The notes: a model not told the origin generated them from the sequence alone. A DNA stretch of 64,000 bases from Halomonas sp. GD1P12 (GCF_025725645.1 NZ_CP107007.1:1302001-1366000); one strand, 5' to 3'; shown: positions 12,267-21,491, counted from the stretch's first letter. Program-made: numbers and translations.

Positions 12267-12965
12267 CTACTCGTCGTCGGGCACGACCATCATCGCCAGC
12301 GCCTCCAGTGTGGCCGGGTCCTCTTCGAGAATCCGATTGGCGATGTGGCGCTGAAAGAAGTAGATGGTCTGATAGCGGGTATGGGCATCGAATAGGCAAG
12401 AATCACCCAGGATGATCGGCGACATTTGCGCTTTCTCTTCGTCGGCGAGCAGCGCCTCGACGCTCCCATTGCTATAAAGACGCCAACCAAACACCGGTTT
12501 CATATGCCAGGGCGCATCTTCCTGGTTCATGCACAGCGCGTGGGTGCCGAGCGTGTCGGGAATTTGCTGAATCAGCGCCACGTCTTTTGACGCTTCGTAC
12601 TCGAAGTAGTCTGCCGCCGCGATGAGTTCGGCGTGCTTATGCTCCGGTGGTAGCTCGAAAATTTCCTCGGTTTCCGGGTCGCGATAGCCGACGAAATGAC
12701 CGTTTTCCTGGCTGTCGAGCTCGTTGCAGGCGCACAGCCCGTTCATCCAGGGCACCAGACCCACGACATTACCGTCGTCACGCAAGCCCCACGCCAGTAT
12801 CGGCAGGCCGTAATAGGTGTCGGGACTCGCAGCGAGCTGGTAAACCATCTCGAGTCCGTCGAGCTCGGGGGCTAGACGAATCACGCACTTGCGCGCCTGC
12901 TGACGTTGGCGCGCGGTTTCCAGGTCGATGACCTGGGCAGAGTGGGGTGAATGGGGTCGACCCAT
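12267..12965 (-). CDS. Conserved hypothetical protein, 232 residues
   Basis: I do not recognise a named family. The protein is soluble, acidic and without signal or membrane segment. A basic start containing the VIDLETARQRQQARKC segment is followed by a mixed region with LPILAWGLRDDGNVVGLVPWMNGLCACNEL and a C-terminal half with PVFGWRLYSNGSVEALL. The two GW/WGL-RxDGxV-like stretches look like an internal duplication of a small beta domain. It has a strong ribosome-binding site (GGAGGG 6 bases upstream of ATG) and converges with tusA, leaving 21 bp between stops. The about 110 bp between its start and the next gene hold no evident feature. Confidence 0.7.
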   Translation of the reverse strand: MGRPHSPHSAQVIDLETARQRQQARKCVIRLAPELDGLEMVYQLAASPDTYYGLPILAWGLRDDGNVVGLVPWMNGLCACNELDSQENGHFVGYRDPETEEIFELPPEHKHAELIAAADYFEYEASKDVALIQQIPDTLGTHALCMNQEDAPWHMKPVFGWRLYSNGSVEALLADEEKAQMSPIILGDSCLFDAHTRYQTIYFFQRHIANRILEEDPATLEALAMMVVPDDE

Positions 12966-13078
12966 AGTGTCCCTCCTGGTGCTGCGTGGTCACGACGTTG
13001 ATAGGCGCGAAACTGCCTACCGCGTATTTCAACCAATAGCACAGGTTGGACGCCAGGTTAAGAGAACCTACTTATTTT

Positions 13079-14077
13079 TTAATCAACGCCTTGATTCCGT
13101 GTACACACCGGGTAGGCCGTGCGAAGCGCAAGGTGCTCCATCAGTGCGGCTTCAAAGCGTGGCCAGGGAGCACTTGCGGTCTCCAGAGAGAGCCACTGAC
13201 GCTGATACTCGGCCACCGCCGCTGGGGCGTTTACCTCATGCGCATCGATCAAGGCGTTGACCTGGCCAAGCCAGCGCCGAGCGGCACGCGCCATATTTGC
13301 CAGCCAGTCGCTTTGCCAAGCCGGCAGGCATTGCGTGGCGGGCAGGTGGCTTGCGAGCAGCCGGTTGGCCTCGTTCAGGCGCTCGGCACCCAGCAACAGC
13401 GTGCGCAGCACTTCGGCGGTCAGCGGGCGCGCCTGAAGGGCTTTGAGATGCTGCTCGAGGGTGGCGGAGTCCGCCTGCCACTCGAGGTCGTAGGTGTTGA
13501 GGACCATGGTCTCGAGATAGCCTAGCGCCTCGAGTTCGCGGGTCATGTCCGGCAGCGCCGTCAATTCGAGCGGCTGGCTCGCGCGGGAGAAGTTCTTTTC
13601 CCACTCCTCTGAGTCGAACAGCGCATTGAAGCCTACGGCGGGCAGCTGTTCGGTCTTGAGCGCGGTCAGGTTCAAAAGCCGCGCTCGGTCGTTTTCACCC
13701 AGCCCTTCAACAACGTCACTTTGGGAGCAGCGTTCCAGACGCCGCCACAGCTCGCGCTCGTAAAGCCAGTGTTGGCTGGGGGGCGCGACGCGCCCAAGCT
13801 GGTTGTTACGCGCTGCTACCAGCGAGGTAATATCGCACTCGCGAAGCGCGTAGACGTTGAACATGCTTTCACGGATGTCCGGCACGTCGAGCAGCCGCTC
13901 GCGGCGGTCTGGAAAGGCGCCGATGTTGGAGGGTGCCTCGCGGGCGATCGGCTCGGCGTCGAGCGCGCTTTCAAGCGTCTGGTGATAAGCCTGCCAGGCC
14001 GGATCCTCATTGCTCCCACAGGCGCTCAGCAGCAGCGCTGAACACAGTGGGGTTATCATCGAAAGGCAACGTTTCAT
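13079..14077 (-). CDS. DUF3080-family lipoprotein
   Basis: A 332-residue predicted lipoprotein. Residues 1-20 form a signal peptide ending in the lipobox LLSAC, so the mature protein should be lipid-anchored in the envelope. The rest is helical and resembles the DUF3080 family found in Halomonas, Marinobacter and relatives, for example RERLLDVPDIRESMFNVYALRECDI. No enzymatic motif is visible and function is unknown. It starts 4 bp after the stop of the MATE exporter on the same strand, so the two are very likely co-transcribed and perhaps translationally coupled. Confidence 0.8.
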   Translation of the reverse strand: MKRCLSMITPLCSALLLSACGSNEDPAWQAYHQTLESALDAEPIAREAPSNIGAFPDRRERLLDVPDIRESMFNVYALRECDITSLVAARNNQLGRVAPPSQHWLYERELWRRLERCSQSDVVEGLGENDRARLLNLTALKTEQLPAVGFNALFDSEEWEKNFSRASQPLELTALPDMTRELEALGYLETMVLNTYDLEWQADSATLEQHLKALQARPLTAEVLRTLLLGAERLNEANRLLASHLPATQCLPAWQSDWLANMARAARRWLGQVNALIDAHEVNAPAAVAEYQRQWLSLETASAPWPRFEAALMEHLALRTAYPVCTRNQGVD

Positions 14078-14081
14078 GCGC

Positions 14082-15503
14082 TTACCTCAGGCTGATCCGT
14101 TTCAGGCGCCACCCGAGAAGCAGTGCCGCGGTGCTTAGCCCGGCGATCAGGCCGACCCAGTAGCCGTGAACGCCGAGCGGCCCGGTGAGACCGCCAAGCC
14201 CCTGGGTGCCTAGCCAGTAGCCGCCGCCCAGGCCGACGATCCAGTAGGAGAGCACGGTGATCACCATGACGATCCGGGTGTCCTTGTAGCCTCTGAGCGC
14301 GCCGGCCAGATTCACCTGCAGCGAATCGGAGAGCTGGAAGATCACCGCCAGCGAGATGATCGAAAGCGTCAGCGTCTGAATCTCCGGGTTGGCGGTATAG
14401 AGTGCGATCACCGGCTTCGCGCTCAGCCATAAAAACGCGCTGTTGACCGCGGCGATGAGAACGCTCAGCGCGATGCCGTTCCAGGCGACATGCCTTGCGT
14501 GCGCCGGGCGCCCCTGGCCGAGCGTATTGCCTACCCGCACCGTCAGCGCCATGCTCAGCGACAGCGGCAGCATGAACAAGAGTGACGTATAGCTTAGCGC
14601 GATCTGGTGGGCGCCCACGGTGACTTCACCGAGGCTTGCGATGAACAGCGCAATCAGCGTGAACAGCGTCACCTCGACGAAGATCGCCACGCCGATCGGC
14701 ATGCCAACGACGACCAGCTCGCGAATGCCGGCCCAGTATGGGCGATACAGGCGCTGCCAAAGCGCAATGCCCTGGTAGTTGCGGCTGCGGCTACGGGCGG
14801 TGTAGAAGGCCATGGCCAGCGCCATCGACCACATGGAAAGGGCGGTGGCGATCCCGCAGCCCAGCGCCCCAAGCGCGGGCAGCGTAGCAAGCGGGGTGGG
14901 TAGCCAGGCACCAAACAGGTCAATCAGGCCGTCGCCGCCGTAGATCAGCACGTAGTTGCTCGGTACGTTGATCAAAAGGCCGATCAGGCTGATCCAGAGC
15001 GCCGGGCGGGTATGGTTCATGCCGTCGGAAAACGCGCGCAGCGCCTGAAACAGCGCGATGCCCGGCATACCAAAGGCGACCGCGCCCAGATACGCGCTCG
15101 CCTCGCGCGCCACGGCCTCGGGTACGTCCATGCGCTCGAACACGGGAAGCGTCGCGGTATGCAGTAAAAAGGCGGCCACGATGCCGAGCACCAGCGCGAC
15201 CCAAAGCGCCTGGTGGACTGCCCTGGGAATGTCCGCGGTGCGCTGACCGCCCAGCAGGTGCGCAACGATCGGCGTCACGCCCATGAGCGTGCCGGTCATG
15301 AACAGCATCAGCGGCGTCCAGAGACTCGAGCCCACCGAGACGGCGGCAAGCGAGGTGGCGCCAAAGCGCCCGGTCATCATGGTATCGACCACGCCGATAG
15401 CGGCCTGGGCGAGCTGGGCGCCCACGATGGGAAGCGCCAGCGCGATCAGCAGACGAGTTTCGGGCCCGTAGAGGGATTTGATACGATGAACGGCGGCGCC
15501 CAC
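14082..15503 (-). CDS. MATE-family multidrug/cation antiporter (NorM-like)
   Basis: A 473-residue inner-membrane transporter with about twelve hydrophobic segments in two similar halves, as in the MATE family, which exports cationic drugs in exchange for Na+ or H+. The first helix LIALALPIVGAQLAQAAIGVVDTMMTGRFG is a signature of NorM-type proteins. The open frame extends further upstream to 15839 but that part overlaps epmC and is not protein-like. GTG at 15503 was chosen because GGAGGAG lies 7 bases ahead of it. It leads a two-gene unit with the DUF3080 lipoprotein and is divergent from epmC (about 140 bp apart). Substrate unknown. Confidence 0.88.
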   Translation of the reverse strand: MGAAVHRIKSLYGPETRLLIALALPIVGAQLAQAAIGVVDTMMTGRFGATSLAAVSVGSSLWTPLMLFMTGTLMGVTPIVAHLLGGQRTADIPRAVHQALWVALVLGIVAAFLLHTATLPVFERMDVPEAVAREASAYLGAVAFGMPGIALFQALRAFSDGMNHTRPALWISLIGLLINVPSNYVLIYGGDGLIDLFGAWLPTPLATLPALGALGCGIATALSMWSMALAMAFYTARSRSRNYQGIALWQRLYRPYWAGIRELVVVGMPIGVAIFVEVTLFTLIALFIASLGEVTVGAHQIALSYTSLLFMLPLSLSMALTVRVGNTLGQGRPAHARHVAWNGIALSVLIAAVNSAFLWLSAKPVIALYTANPEIQTLTLSIISLAVIFQLSDSLQVNLAGALRGYKDTRIVMVITVLSYWIVGLGGGYWLGTQGLGGLTGPLGVHGYWVGLIAGLSTAALLLGWRLKRISLR

Positions 15504-15641
15504 GGCTAGGCTCCTCCACGTGAGGGGGTCGATGAAAGGGCGCAAGCGTAGCAAATTTCGCCGCCGGATGCCTGTAAGCGGGTCTCGGCGGCCGCATTTA
15601 CCGAGACCGTGTTTCCACCCCTTTTTTGAAGTGACGCGATA

Positions 15642-16232
15642 GTGACCAAGACCTTCGAGCGCTGGACGCTGGCCGATATCATCGCGCTGTTTGATGGCGT
15701 ATTCGCCGACACCTACCAAACGCGGCTGATCAAGGGCGGCGACGAGCCGCTTTACCTGCCGGCGACGAGCGAGACGCCGTATCACCAGGTGATTTTCGCG
15801 CGCGGCTTCTTCGCCAGCGCCCTGCATGAAATCAGCCACTGGTGCATCGCCGGCGCCAAACGCCGCGAGCAGGAGGATTACGGCTACTGGTATCTGCCGG
15901 ATGGGCGCGACGCTTTCGAGCAGGCGGCGTTCGAGCGCGCCGAAATCGCCCCCCAGGCGCTGGAGTATCTCTTTACCCGTGCGTGCGGGCGCGCCTTCAA
16001 CGTGAGCGTCGATAACCTGGGCGGGGCGGTCGAGGTCGACCGGGCCGCCTTTGAGGCGAAGGTACTTGAGCGCGCGGCGCGTTTCGAGCGCGACGGGCTG
16101 CCACTTCGCGCCCGGGCGTTTCGCCGGGCGCTGTCACGCTTTTATCAGCAGGGGGATACGCTCGATGGCGCCGTTACAGCAGGTCTTGAAGCACTCGGCA
16201 CCAAAACGCCCAATGACAAGGTGGCTGGCTAA
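15642..16232 (+). CDS. epmC: Elongation factor P hydroxylase EpmC
   Basis: A 196-residue protein matching E. coli EpmC (YfcM), which hydroxylates the beta-lysylated Lys of elongation factor P. The characteristic metal-binding HEISHWCIAG (His62, Glu63, His66) is preceded by TRLIKGGDEPLYLPA and VIFARGFFASA. GYWYLPDGRDAFEQAAFE and FNVSVDNL also align in order. The start is GTG at 15642, since no ATG precedes the conserved region; the ribosome-binding sequence is weak. Its TAA overlaps the stop of the convergent gene by three to four bases. EpmA, EpmB and EF-P genes are not in this window. Confidence 0.92.
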   Translation: MTKTFERWTLADIIALFDGVFADTYQTRLIKGGDEPLYLPATSETPYHQVIFARGFFASALHEISHWCIAGAKRREQEDYGYWYLPDGRDAFEQAAFERAEIAPQALEYLFTRACGRAFNVSVDNLGGAVEVDRAAFEAKVLERAARFERDGLPLRARAFRRALSRFYQQGDTLDGAVTAGLEALGTKTPNDKVAG

Positions 16233-16711
16233 TCTTCGCGCTCGCTCAGGCGCTGGTGCAGGGCCAGCATCACCTCGACTTCGTGCTCGGCGCGCATGGG
16301 CTCGAGGCCACGGTCGCTGAAAGTGTCGCCGCGCAGGCGGTGCCACTCGCCGCTCGATAGCCGATCGTAAAGCACGTGGGCCGGCGCCAGCTCGATGAAG
16401 GGGTCCAGCCCGTAGGTGTCGAAAAGGCGGGCCAGCGCCGCTTCGTCCTCGCCGTTGTCGCTGGTGTAGAGCGTGGCGGAGAAGTGGTCGGTTTCGAGCT
16501 CGCGAATCACGTCCAGCGGGCTCACGCCCAGGCTTTCGAGCTCTTCGATGCTGTAGGCGCCGGAGACGTTGGTGTCCTCCTCGATCCAGCTGTCGTCGGG
16601 CTGAATCAGCGTCTGCTTGATGCGCCCCTCCGGCAGCGACCAGGCGATCGCCAGCGGCAGGCCATCCTCTTCGCCGGTTTCGATGGCGATAAATCCGGGC
16701 ATTTCGGCCAC
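16229..16711 (-). CDS. Degenerate exonuclease-like protein
   Basis: A 160-residue protein that I would not call an active enzyme. The start PGFIAIETGEEDGLPLAIAWSLPEGRIKQTLI looks like the first two strands of a DEDD (DnaQ/RNase T type) exonuclease, where FxxDxET is expected. The catalytic Asp is replaced by Ala and only the Glu remains. The C-terminal MRAEHEVEVMLALHQRL resembles the ExoIII helix HRALDDAxALAxxL, also without its His and Asp. The fold assignment is inference from pattern only. It starts 1 bp after tatD on the same strand and is probably co-transcribed with that nuclease. Its stop overlaps epmC convergently. Confidence 0.65.
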   Translation of the reverse strand: MAEMPGFIAIETGEEDGLPLAIAWSLPEGRIKQTLIQPDDSWIEEDTNVSGAYSIEELESLGVSPLDVIRELETDHFSATLYTSDNGEDEAALARLFDTYGLDPFIELAPAHVLYDRLSSGEWHRLRGDTFSDRGLEPMRAEHEVEVMLALHQRLSERED

Positions 16712-16712
16712 G

Positions 16713-17573
16713 TTAATTCTCCTTCAAGGCGCTATCGAGATTGAAAAAGCGCCGGGCGGTGCGGGTGGTTTCATTGATCAGTGTTTCTTCTTCCACGCCG
16801 GCCCAATGAGCGATCTCCCGGCTGATCCAGGGCAGCAGTGCCGGTTCGTGGCGTCGGCCCTTGAGCTTGGCCGGCAGGTTACGTGGCAAAAGGTAAGGGC
16901 AGTCGGTTTCGAGCATCAGCCGGTTGAGCGGAATGTCCTTGCACAGCGGGCGCAGGTGATGGCCGCGGCGCTCGTCGCAGATCCAGCCGGTCAGGCCGAT
17001 ATGCAGATCCAGATCCAGGTAGCCGTAGAGCGTCTGCGCCTCGCCGGTGAAGCAGTGGATCACCGCTTTAGAAATATCGTCGCGCCAGGCCTTGAGTATT
17101 TCGCGCATGCGCGCGCCGGCGTCGCGTTCGTGAAGAAACAGCGGCAAACCGCTTTCGGCGGCAAGCGACAGCTGCGCCTCGAACGCCTTCTCCTGCTCCG
17201 CGGGGGTGGAGAAGTTGCGGTTGAAGTCGAGCCCGCATTCGCCGACCGCCACCACCGCGGGCGCTTTATGCAGCGCCGCCATCTGACGGGCGAGTTCATT
17301 ACTCCAGCCGCTCGCATCGTGGGGGTGGACGCCGGCGGTGGCGTAAAGACCGGGAAAGCGCTTGGCCAACGCCACGGCCTGCTCGGCGTGGGCAAGATCG
17401 GTGCCGGTCACGATCATCGTCGTCACGTTAGCTGCCTGGGCGCGCTCGATGACCGCGTCCAGATCGCGCTCGAAGCTTTCGTGGGTCAGGTTGGCGCCGA
17501 TATCCACCAGCGCCTCGCGCGGGCGAAAACACAGCGCCTCGGGTAAAAAGGATGGCGTGTCGGTTGTGGTCAA
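16713..17573 (-). CDS. tatD: TatD-family metal-dependent nuclease
   Basis: A 286-residue TIM-barrel metal hydrolase closest to E. coli TatD, a 3'-5' single-strand DNA/RNA exonuclease linked to DNA repair and quality control. VDIGANLTHESF opens the barrel; AGVHPHDAS, GECGLDFNRNFSTP, IHCFTG and LETDCPYLLPRNL carry the expected metal ligands and match TatD rather than YcfH/YjjV. An N-terminal extension of about 20 residues precedes the barrel. The start is TTG at 17573, supported by GGAG 6 bases upstream; no ATG lies between it and the conserved core. The degenerate exonuclease-like gene follows after 1 bp. Confidence 0.92.
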   Translation of the reverse strand: MTTTDTPSFLPEALCFRPREALVDIGANLTHESFERDLDAVIERAQAANVTTMIVTGTDLAHAEQAVALAKRFPGLYATAGVHPHDASGWSNELARQMAALHKAPAVVAVGECGLDFNRNFSTPAEQEKAFEAQLSLAAESGLPLFLHERDAGARMREILKAWRDDISKAVIHCFTGEAQTLYGYLDLDLHIGLTGWICDERRGHHLRPLCKDIPLNRLMLETDCPYLLPRNLPAKLKGRRHEPALLPWISREIAHWAGVEEETLINETTRTARRFFNLDSALKEN

Positions 17574-17714
17574 ACCCGGCTCCTGCAGGTGGACGCCGTA
17601 TCGGCGGGTGAGAGTCGCGCCATTGTAACGGCTTGGAGGGACGTCCGGCTAATACCAAAGCAGAAGTGGGAACGGATTGCGCCGGATCAACGGGCGGTGA
17701 ACACTAAAGGCGAT

Positions 17715-17728
17715 CAAACAGCCGTTTA
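17715..17728 (+). promoter_or_regulatory. PsrA-like box upstream of acyl-CoA ligase
   Basis: CAAAC-AGCC-GTTTA, one base away from the PsrA consensus (G/C)AAAC-N2-4-GTTT(G/C), lies 26 bp before the ligase start codon. The flank GCGAT is identical to that of the fadB site, supporting a shared regulator. Confidence 0.5.
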
Positions 17729-17754
17729 ACACAGCAATAAAAAGCGAGCCGCCC

Positions 17755-19407
17755 ATGCCCAACGTCACCCCCAAAATCCTGCCCGCCACCGCCTCGGCGA
17801 CGAACCCACCGCTGTTGATTGGGGATTTGCTGAGCGCCGGCGTACGCGCCGCCGGCGCCAACCCGATCGTCTACCGCGACCACAGCCGCCACGACTATCG
17901 CCACTTCGAGGAGCGCGTGCATCAGCTTGCGCACCTGCTGACCGCTCAGGGTGTCGAGGCCGGCGACGTGGTGGCGGTACTCGATTGGGATAGCCATCGC
18001 TATCTGGAGTGCTTTTTCGCCATCCCCATGATCGGCGCGGTGCTGCATACCGTGAACGTACGCTTGGCCCCGGAGCAGATTCTCTACACCATGCAGCACG
18101 CCGAGGACACCTTCGTGCTGACCCACGAGGATTTTTTGCCGCTGCTCGAGCCGCTGGCGCCAAAACTCGATCGGGTACGCGGCTACGTGCTTTGCCAGGA
18201 GACGCCACACGCGGTTAATACGTCGCTCAACGTCGTTGGTGAGTTTGAGGCGCTACTGGCCGAGCAGCCGCGTCGCTTCGACTTTCCCACCTTCGATGAA
18301 AACGCCGTGGCCACGCTTTTCTACACCACGGGCACCACCGGCAATCCCAAGGGCGTCTTTTTCACCCACCGCCAGCTCGTGCTGCACACGCTGAGCGAGG
18401 CGAACCTTTTCCAGGCGAAGGGCGTGGAGCTTTTGAGTCGCGACAAGGTGTACATGCCGATTACGCCGATGTTCCACGTTCACGCCTGGGGCGTGCCCTA
18501 CACGGCCACGCTGTTGGGCGCCACCCAGGTCTATCCCGGCCGATATGACGCCGAGATGCTGGTCAAGCTGCTCGTCGAGGAGCGGGTCGATTTCTCCCAC
18601 TGCGTACCGACGCTGCTCAACATGGTGCTAAGCACCGAGGCGGTCTCCTCCAGGCGGGTGGATCTCACCGGTTGGAAGGTGCTTTTGGGCGGCAGTGCCC
18701 TGACCCAGAGCCTTTCGCGGCGCGCCTGGGCGCTGGGGGTCGATACCCGCAGTGCCTACGGCATGTCGGAGACCTGCCCGGTGGTGACTATCGACGTTCT
18801 ACCGCGCCACGTCGAGGAGGCCGACTATGAGACTCAACTTGCCTGGCGCTGCAAGGCAGGATTACCGGCGCCTTTCGTGGATCTTCAGGTGGTCGATACC
18901 GAGGGCCAGCCGCTACCCCATGATGGCCAAAGCGTGGGGGAAGTCCGCATGAAGGCGCCCTGGCTGACGCAGGCCTACTTCAAGGAAGAGACGCGCAGCG
19001 AAGAGCTCTGGCGCGACGGCTGGCTCCACACCGGTGACGTGGGCTCGATCGACGAGGCGGGGTTTTTGACCATCAGTGACCGCATCAAGGACGTGATCAA
19101 GACTGGCGGCGAGTGGCTATCGTCGCTCGAGCTGGAAAGCCTTTTGAGCCAGCACCCGGAGGTCGCGGAAGTGGCGGTAGTGGGCGTTGCCGACGACAAG
19201 TGGGGCGAGCGGCCGGTGGCTTGGGTCGTCGCGCAGAACCTCAACGAGCCGCCCTCTATTGAGGCGTTGATCTCCTTCATGGAGCGCTTCGTCGATGACG
19301 GCAAGCTCAACCGCTGGGGCGTGCCGCGAGATATTCGTCTCGTCGACGAGATTCCCAAGACCAGCGTCGGCAAGCTGGATAAAAAGCGCATTCGAAGCGG
19401 GCTCTGA
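17755..19407 (+). CDS. Medium/long-chain fatty acid-CoA ligase (AlkK-like)
   Basis: A 550-residue acyl-CoA synthetase of the AlkK-type branch, activating free fatty acids for beta-oxidation. The phosphate loop YTTGTTGNPKGV starts at residue 190. PITPMFHVHAWGVPY follows, then SAYGMSETCPV around 333-343. WLHTGDVG carries the ribose-binding Asp and IPKTSVGK ends with catalytic Lys540. Complete for the family. The start ATG at 17755 has AAGCGAG 8-14 bases ahead. A PsrA-like box 26 bp upstream suggests induction by fatty acids together with fadBA. Related enzymes act in methylmercaptopropionate activation (DmdB), so chain-length preference is open. Confidence 0.9.
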   Translation: MPNVTPKILPATASATNPPLLIGDLLSAGVRAAGANPIVYRDHSRHDYRHFEERVHQLAHLLTAQGVEAGDVVAVLDWDSHRYLECFFAIPMIGAVLHTVNVRLAPEQILYTMQHAEDTFVLTHEDFLPLLEPLAPKLDRVRGYVLCQETPHAVNTSLNVVGEFEALLAEQPRRFDFPTFDENAVATLFYTTGTTGNPKGVFFTHRQLVLHTLSEANLFQAKGVELLSRDKVYMPITPMFHVHAWGVPYTATLLGATQVYPGRYDAEMLVKLLVEERVDFSHCVPTLLNMVLSTEAVSSRRVDLTGWKVLLGGSALTQSLSRRAWALGVDTRSAYGMSETCPVVTIDVLPRHVEEADYETQLAWRCKAGLPAPFVDLQVVDTEGQPLPHDGQSVGEVRMKAPWLTQAYFKEETRSEELWRDGWLHTGDVGSIDEAGFLTISDRIKDVIKTGGEWLSSLELESLLSQHPEVAEVAVVGVADDKWGERPVAWVVAQNLNEPPSIEALISFMERFVDDGKLNRWGVPRDIRLVDEIPKTSVGKLDKKRIRSGL

Positions 19408-19505
19408 GTCATCGGCGCCGGATGGCTCGGGCGGCGGTGATTCGAGTTCACCGTTCAACCGGGCCATGCGTTACACTGTGCGCCTGACGACATGGAGGAT
19501 ACCGC

Positions 19506-21422
19506 GTGACCCTGTTACGACTTGAGCAGCTACAACTGGCCTATGGCACACAGACCCTGCTGGACCGCGCTGAGCTTACGGTGGAGAAGGGCGAGCGGCT
19601 GGCGCTGGTGGGTCGCAACGGCACCGGTAAGTCGACGCTTTTGAAGCTGGTGGCCGGTGACATCCAGGCCGACGACGGCACCGTCTGGCGCGCGCCGGGC
19701 CTGAAGGTCGGCGTGCTCGCCCAGGAGCTGCCGGAGTCCTCCGGCATGACGATTTTCGACGTGGTGGCCATGGGCCTGCCGGAGGCCGGCGAGCTTCTGT
19801 CCGAATACCAGCACCTGATCAACGACCCCGACCCGGACATGAACCGGATGGCTACGCTTCAAACGCGTATCGAGGCGATCGACGGCTGGTCCTTTCATCA
19901 GCGTATCGATGTCGTGCTGACGCGCCTGGGGCTACCGCCGGAGGCGGAGATGAACGCGCTCTCCGGCGGCTGGCGCCGGCGGGTGGCACTGGCCCGCGCG
20001 CTGGTCTCCGAGCCGGATCTTCTTCTGCTCGACGAGCCCACCAACCACCTGGATCTCGACACTATCGCCTGGCTCGAGGAGCAGCTTCTCGCCTTCAACG
20101 GCGCGGTGCTTTTGATCACCCACGACCGGGCGTTTCTCTCGAAGCTTGCCACCCATATTCTGGAGCTCGACCGCGGCAAGCTCGGCCGATACCCGGGCAA
20201 GTACGAGGAGTACCAGGCACGCAAGCAGCACGAGCTCGAAGTCGAGGCGCGCGAAAACGCCGAGTTCGACAAGAAGCTGGCTCAGGAAGAGACCTGGATT
20301 CGCCAGGGCATCAAGGCACGGCGTACCCGTAACGAAGGCCGCGTGCGTGCGCTGGAAGCGATGCGCGCCGAGCGCAGCCAGCGCCGCGAGCGTCAGGGCA
20401 GCGCGAACCTCACGGTAGACAGCGGCGAGCGCACCGGCAAGCGGGTGGTCGAGCTCAAGGGTGTCAGCCAGCGCTTTGGCGACGAAGTCATCCTCGACAA
20501 CGTCAATCTCGAAATCATGCGCGGCGACCGCATCGGCTTTTTGGGCCGCAACGGCGCGGGCAAGACGACGCTTTTGAAGATCCTGCTCGGCCAACTCGAA
20601 CCCACCGAGGGCAGCGTCCAGCTTGGCACCAATTTGAAGGTCGCTTACTTCGATCAGCTGCGCGCGGGGCTGGAGCTCGACAAAACCGTCTACGACAACG
20701 TCGCTCAGGGCAGCGACCGTGTCAGCGTTGGCGGGCGCGACCGCCACGTCATGAGCTACCTGCAGGATTTTCTGTTCACCCCGGACCGGGTGCGCCAGCC
20801 GGTGAAGGCGCTCTCCGGCGGCGAGTCCAACCGGCTGCTGTTGGCCAAGCTTTTCACTCAGCCGGCGAACGTGCTGGTGCTCGACGAGCCGACCAACGAC
20901 CTGGACATGGAAACCCTCGAGCTTCTGGAAGAGCTGCTGCTCGATTTCGACGGCACGCTGCTGCTGGTCTCCCACGACCGAACCTTCATGGATCACGTGG
21001 TGACCAGCATGCTGGCGTTCGAAGGCGACGGCGTGGTGCGCGAGTACGTCGGCGGCTACAGCGACTGGATTCGTCAGGGCGGAAAGCTCCCCCCGGCCCC
21101 CTGGGAGGGCGCGGCGCGCCAGAACACCGAGCCGACCGGCAAGGCTGAGGCAAAAAGTGCCGAGAAGCCCAAAAGCGCCCCGGCGAAAAAGTCGGCCAAG
21201 CTCTCCTACAACCTGCGCCGTGAGCTCGAGGCGCTGCCCGGCGAGATCGAAACCCTGGAAGAGGAGATAGCGGCGCTTGAGAAGGTGATCGGCGAGCCGA
21301 CGTTCTATCAAAAGCCCGCCACCGAGGTAACGGCAAAGCTCAACGAGCTGCAGGGCGTACAGGCGCGGCTGGAAACGGCCATGGAGCGCTGGATGGAGCT
21401 CGAGGCGATGGCGGGCGAGTAG
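19506..21422 (+). CDS. uup: ABC-F ATPase Uup
   Basis: A 638-residue soluble ABC-F protein with two ATP-binding cassettes and no membrane domain. Cassette 1 has Walker A GRNGTGKST (residues 36-44), signature LSGGW and Walker B LLLLDEPTNHLDLDT. A basic, charged linker around 235-300 (KLAQEETWIRQGIKARRTRNEGR) is the Uup inter-domain segment. Cassette 2 has GRNGAGKTT, LSGGESNR and VLVLDEPTNDLDMET. The C-terminal 70 residues (LRRELEALPGEIETLEEEIAALEK) form the coiled coil that distinguishes Uup and binds DNA or ribosomes. The start is GTG at 19506, 6 bases after GGAGGA. Family members act in ribosome assembly and transposon-excision control. A Lys/Ala/Pro-rich linker precedes the coiled coil. Confidence 0.94.
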   Translation: MTLLRLEQLQLAYGTQTLLDRAELTVEKGERLALVGRNGTGKSTLLKLVAGDIQADDGTVWRAPGLKVGVLAQELPESSGMTIFDVVAMGLPEAGELLSEYQHLINDPDPDMNRMATLQTRIEAIDGWSFHQRIDVVLTRLGLPPEAEMNALSGGWRRRVALARALVSEPDLLLLDEPTNHLDLDTIAWLEEQLLAFNGAVLLITHDRAFLSKLATHILELDRGKLGRYPGKYEEYQARKQHELEVEARENAEFDKKLAQEETWIRQGIKARRTRNEGRVRALEAMRAERSQRRERQGSANLTVDSGERTGKRVVELKGVSQRFGDEVILDNVNLEIMRGDRIGFLGRNGAGKTTLLKILLGQLEPTEGSVQLGTNLKVAYFDQLRAGLELDKTVYDNVAQGSDRVSVGGRDRHVMSYLQDFLFTPDRVRQPVKALSGGESNRLLLAKLFTQPANVLVLDEPTNDLDMETLELLEELLLDFDGTLLLVSHDRTFMDHVVTSMLAFEGDGVVREYVGGYSDWIRQGGKLPPAPWEGAARQNTEPTGKAEAKSAEKPKSAPAKKSAKLSYNLRRELEALPGEIETLEEEIAALEKVIGEPTFYQKPATEVTAKLNELQGVQARLETAMERWMELEAMAGE

Positions 21423-21466
21423 ACAGGCCGGCTGGATTTGGCAGGATGTGGAATAGTTTGAAAGAC

Positions 21467-21491
21467 AAAAGGCGCCCCGCGGGGCGCCTTG
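21467..21491. terminator. Bidirectional terminator between uup and usp
   Basis: GGCGCCCC-GC-GGGGCGCC (21471-21488) is flanked by AAAA on the left and TT on the right. It lies between convergent genes; the U-run is better for the minus-strand usp gene. Confidence 0.8.

Noticed and set aside
15504..15839. N-terminal extension of the MATE protein
   Set aside because: It runs antisense through epmC, is not hydrophobic or protein-like, and the GTG at 15503 has a strong ribosome-binding site.
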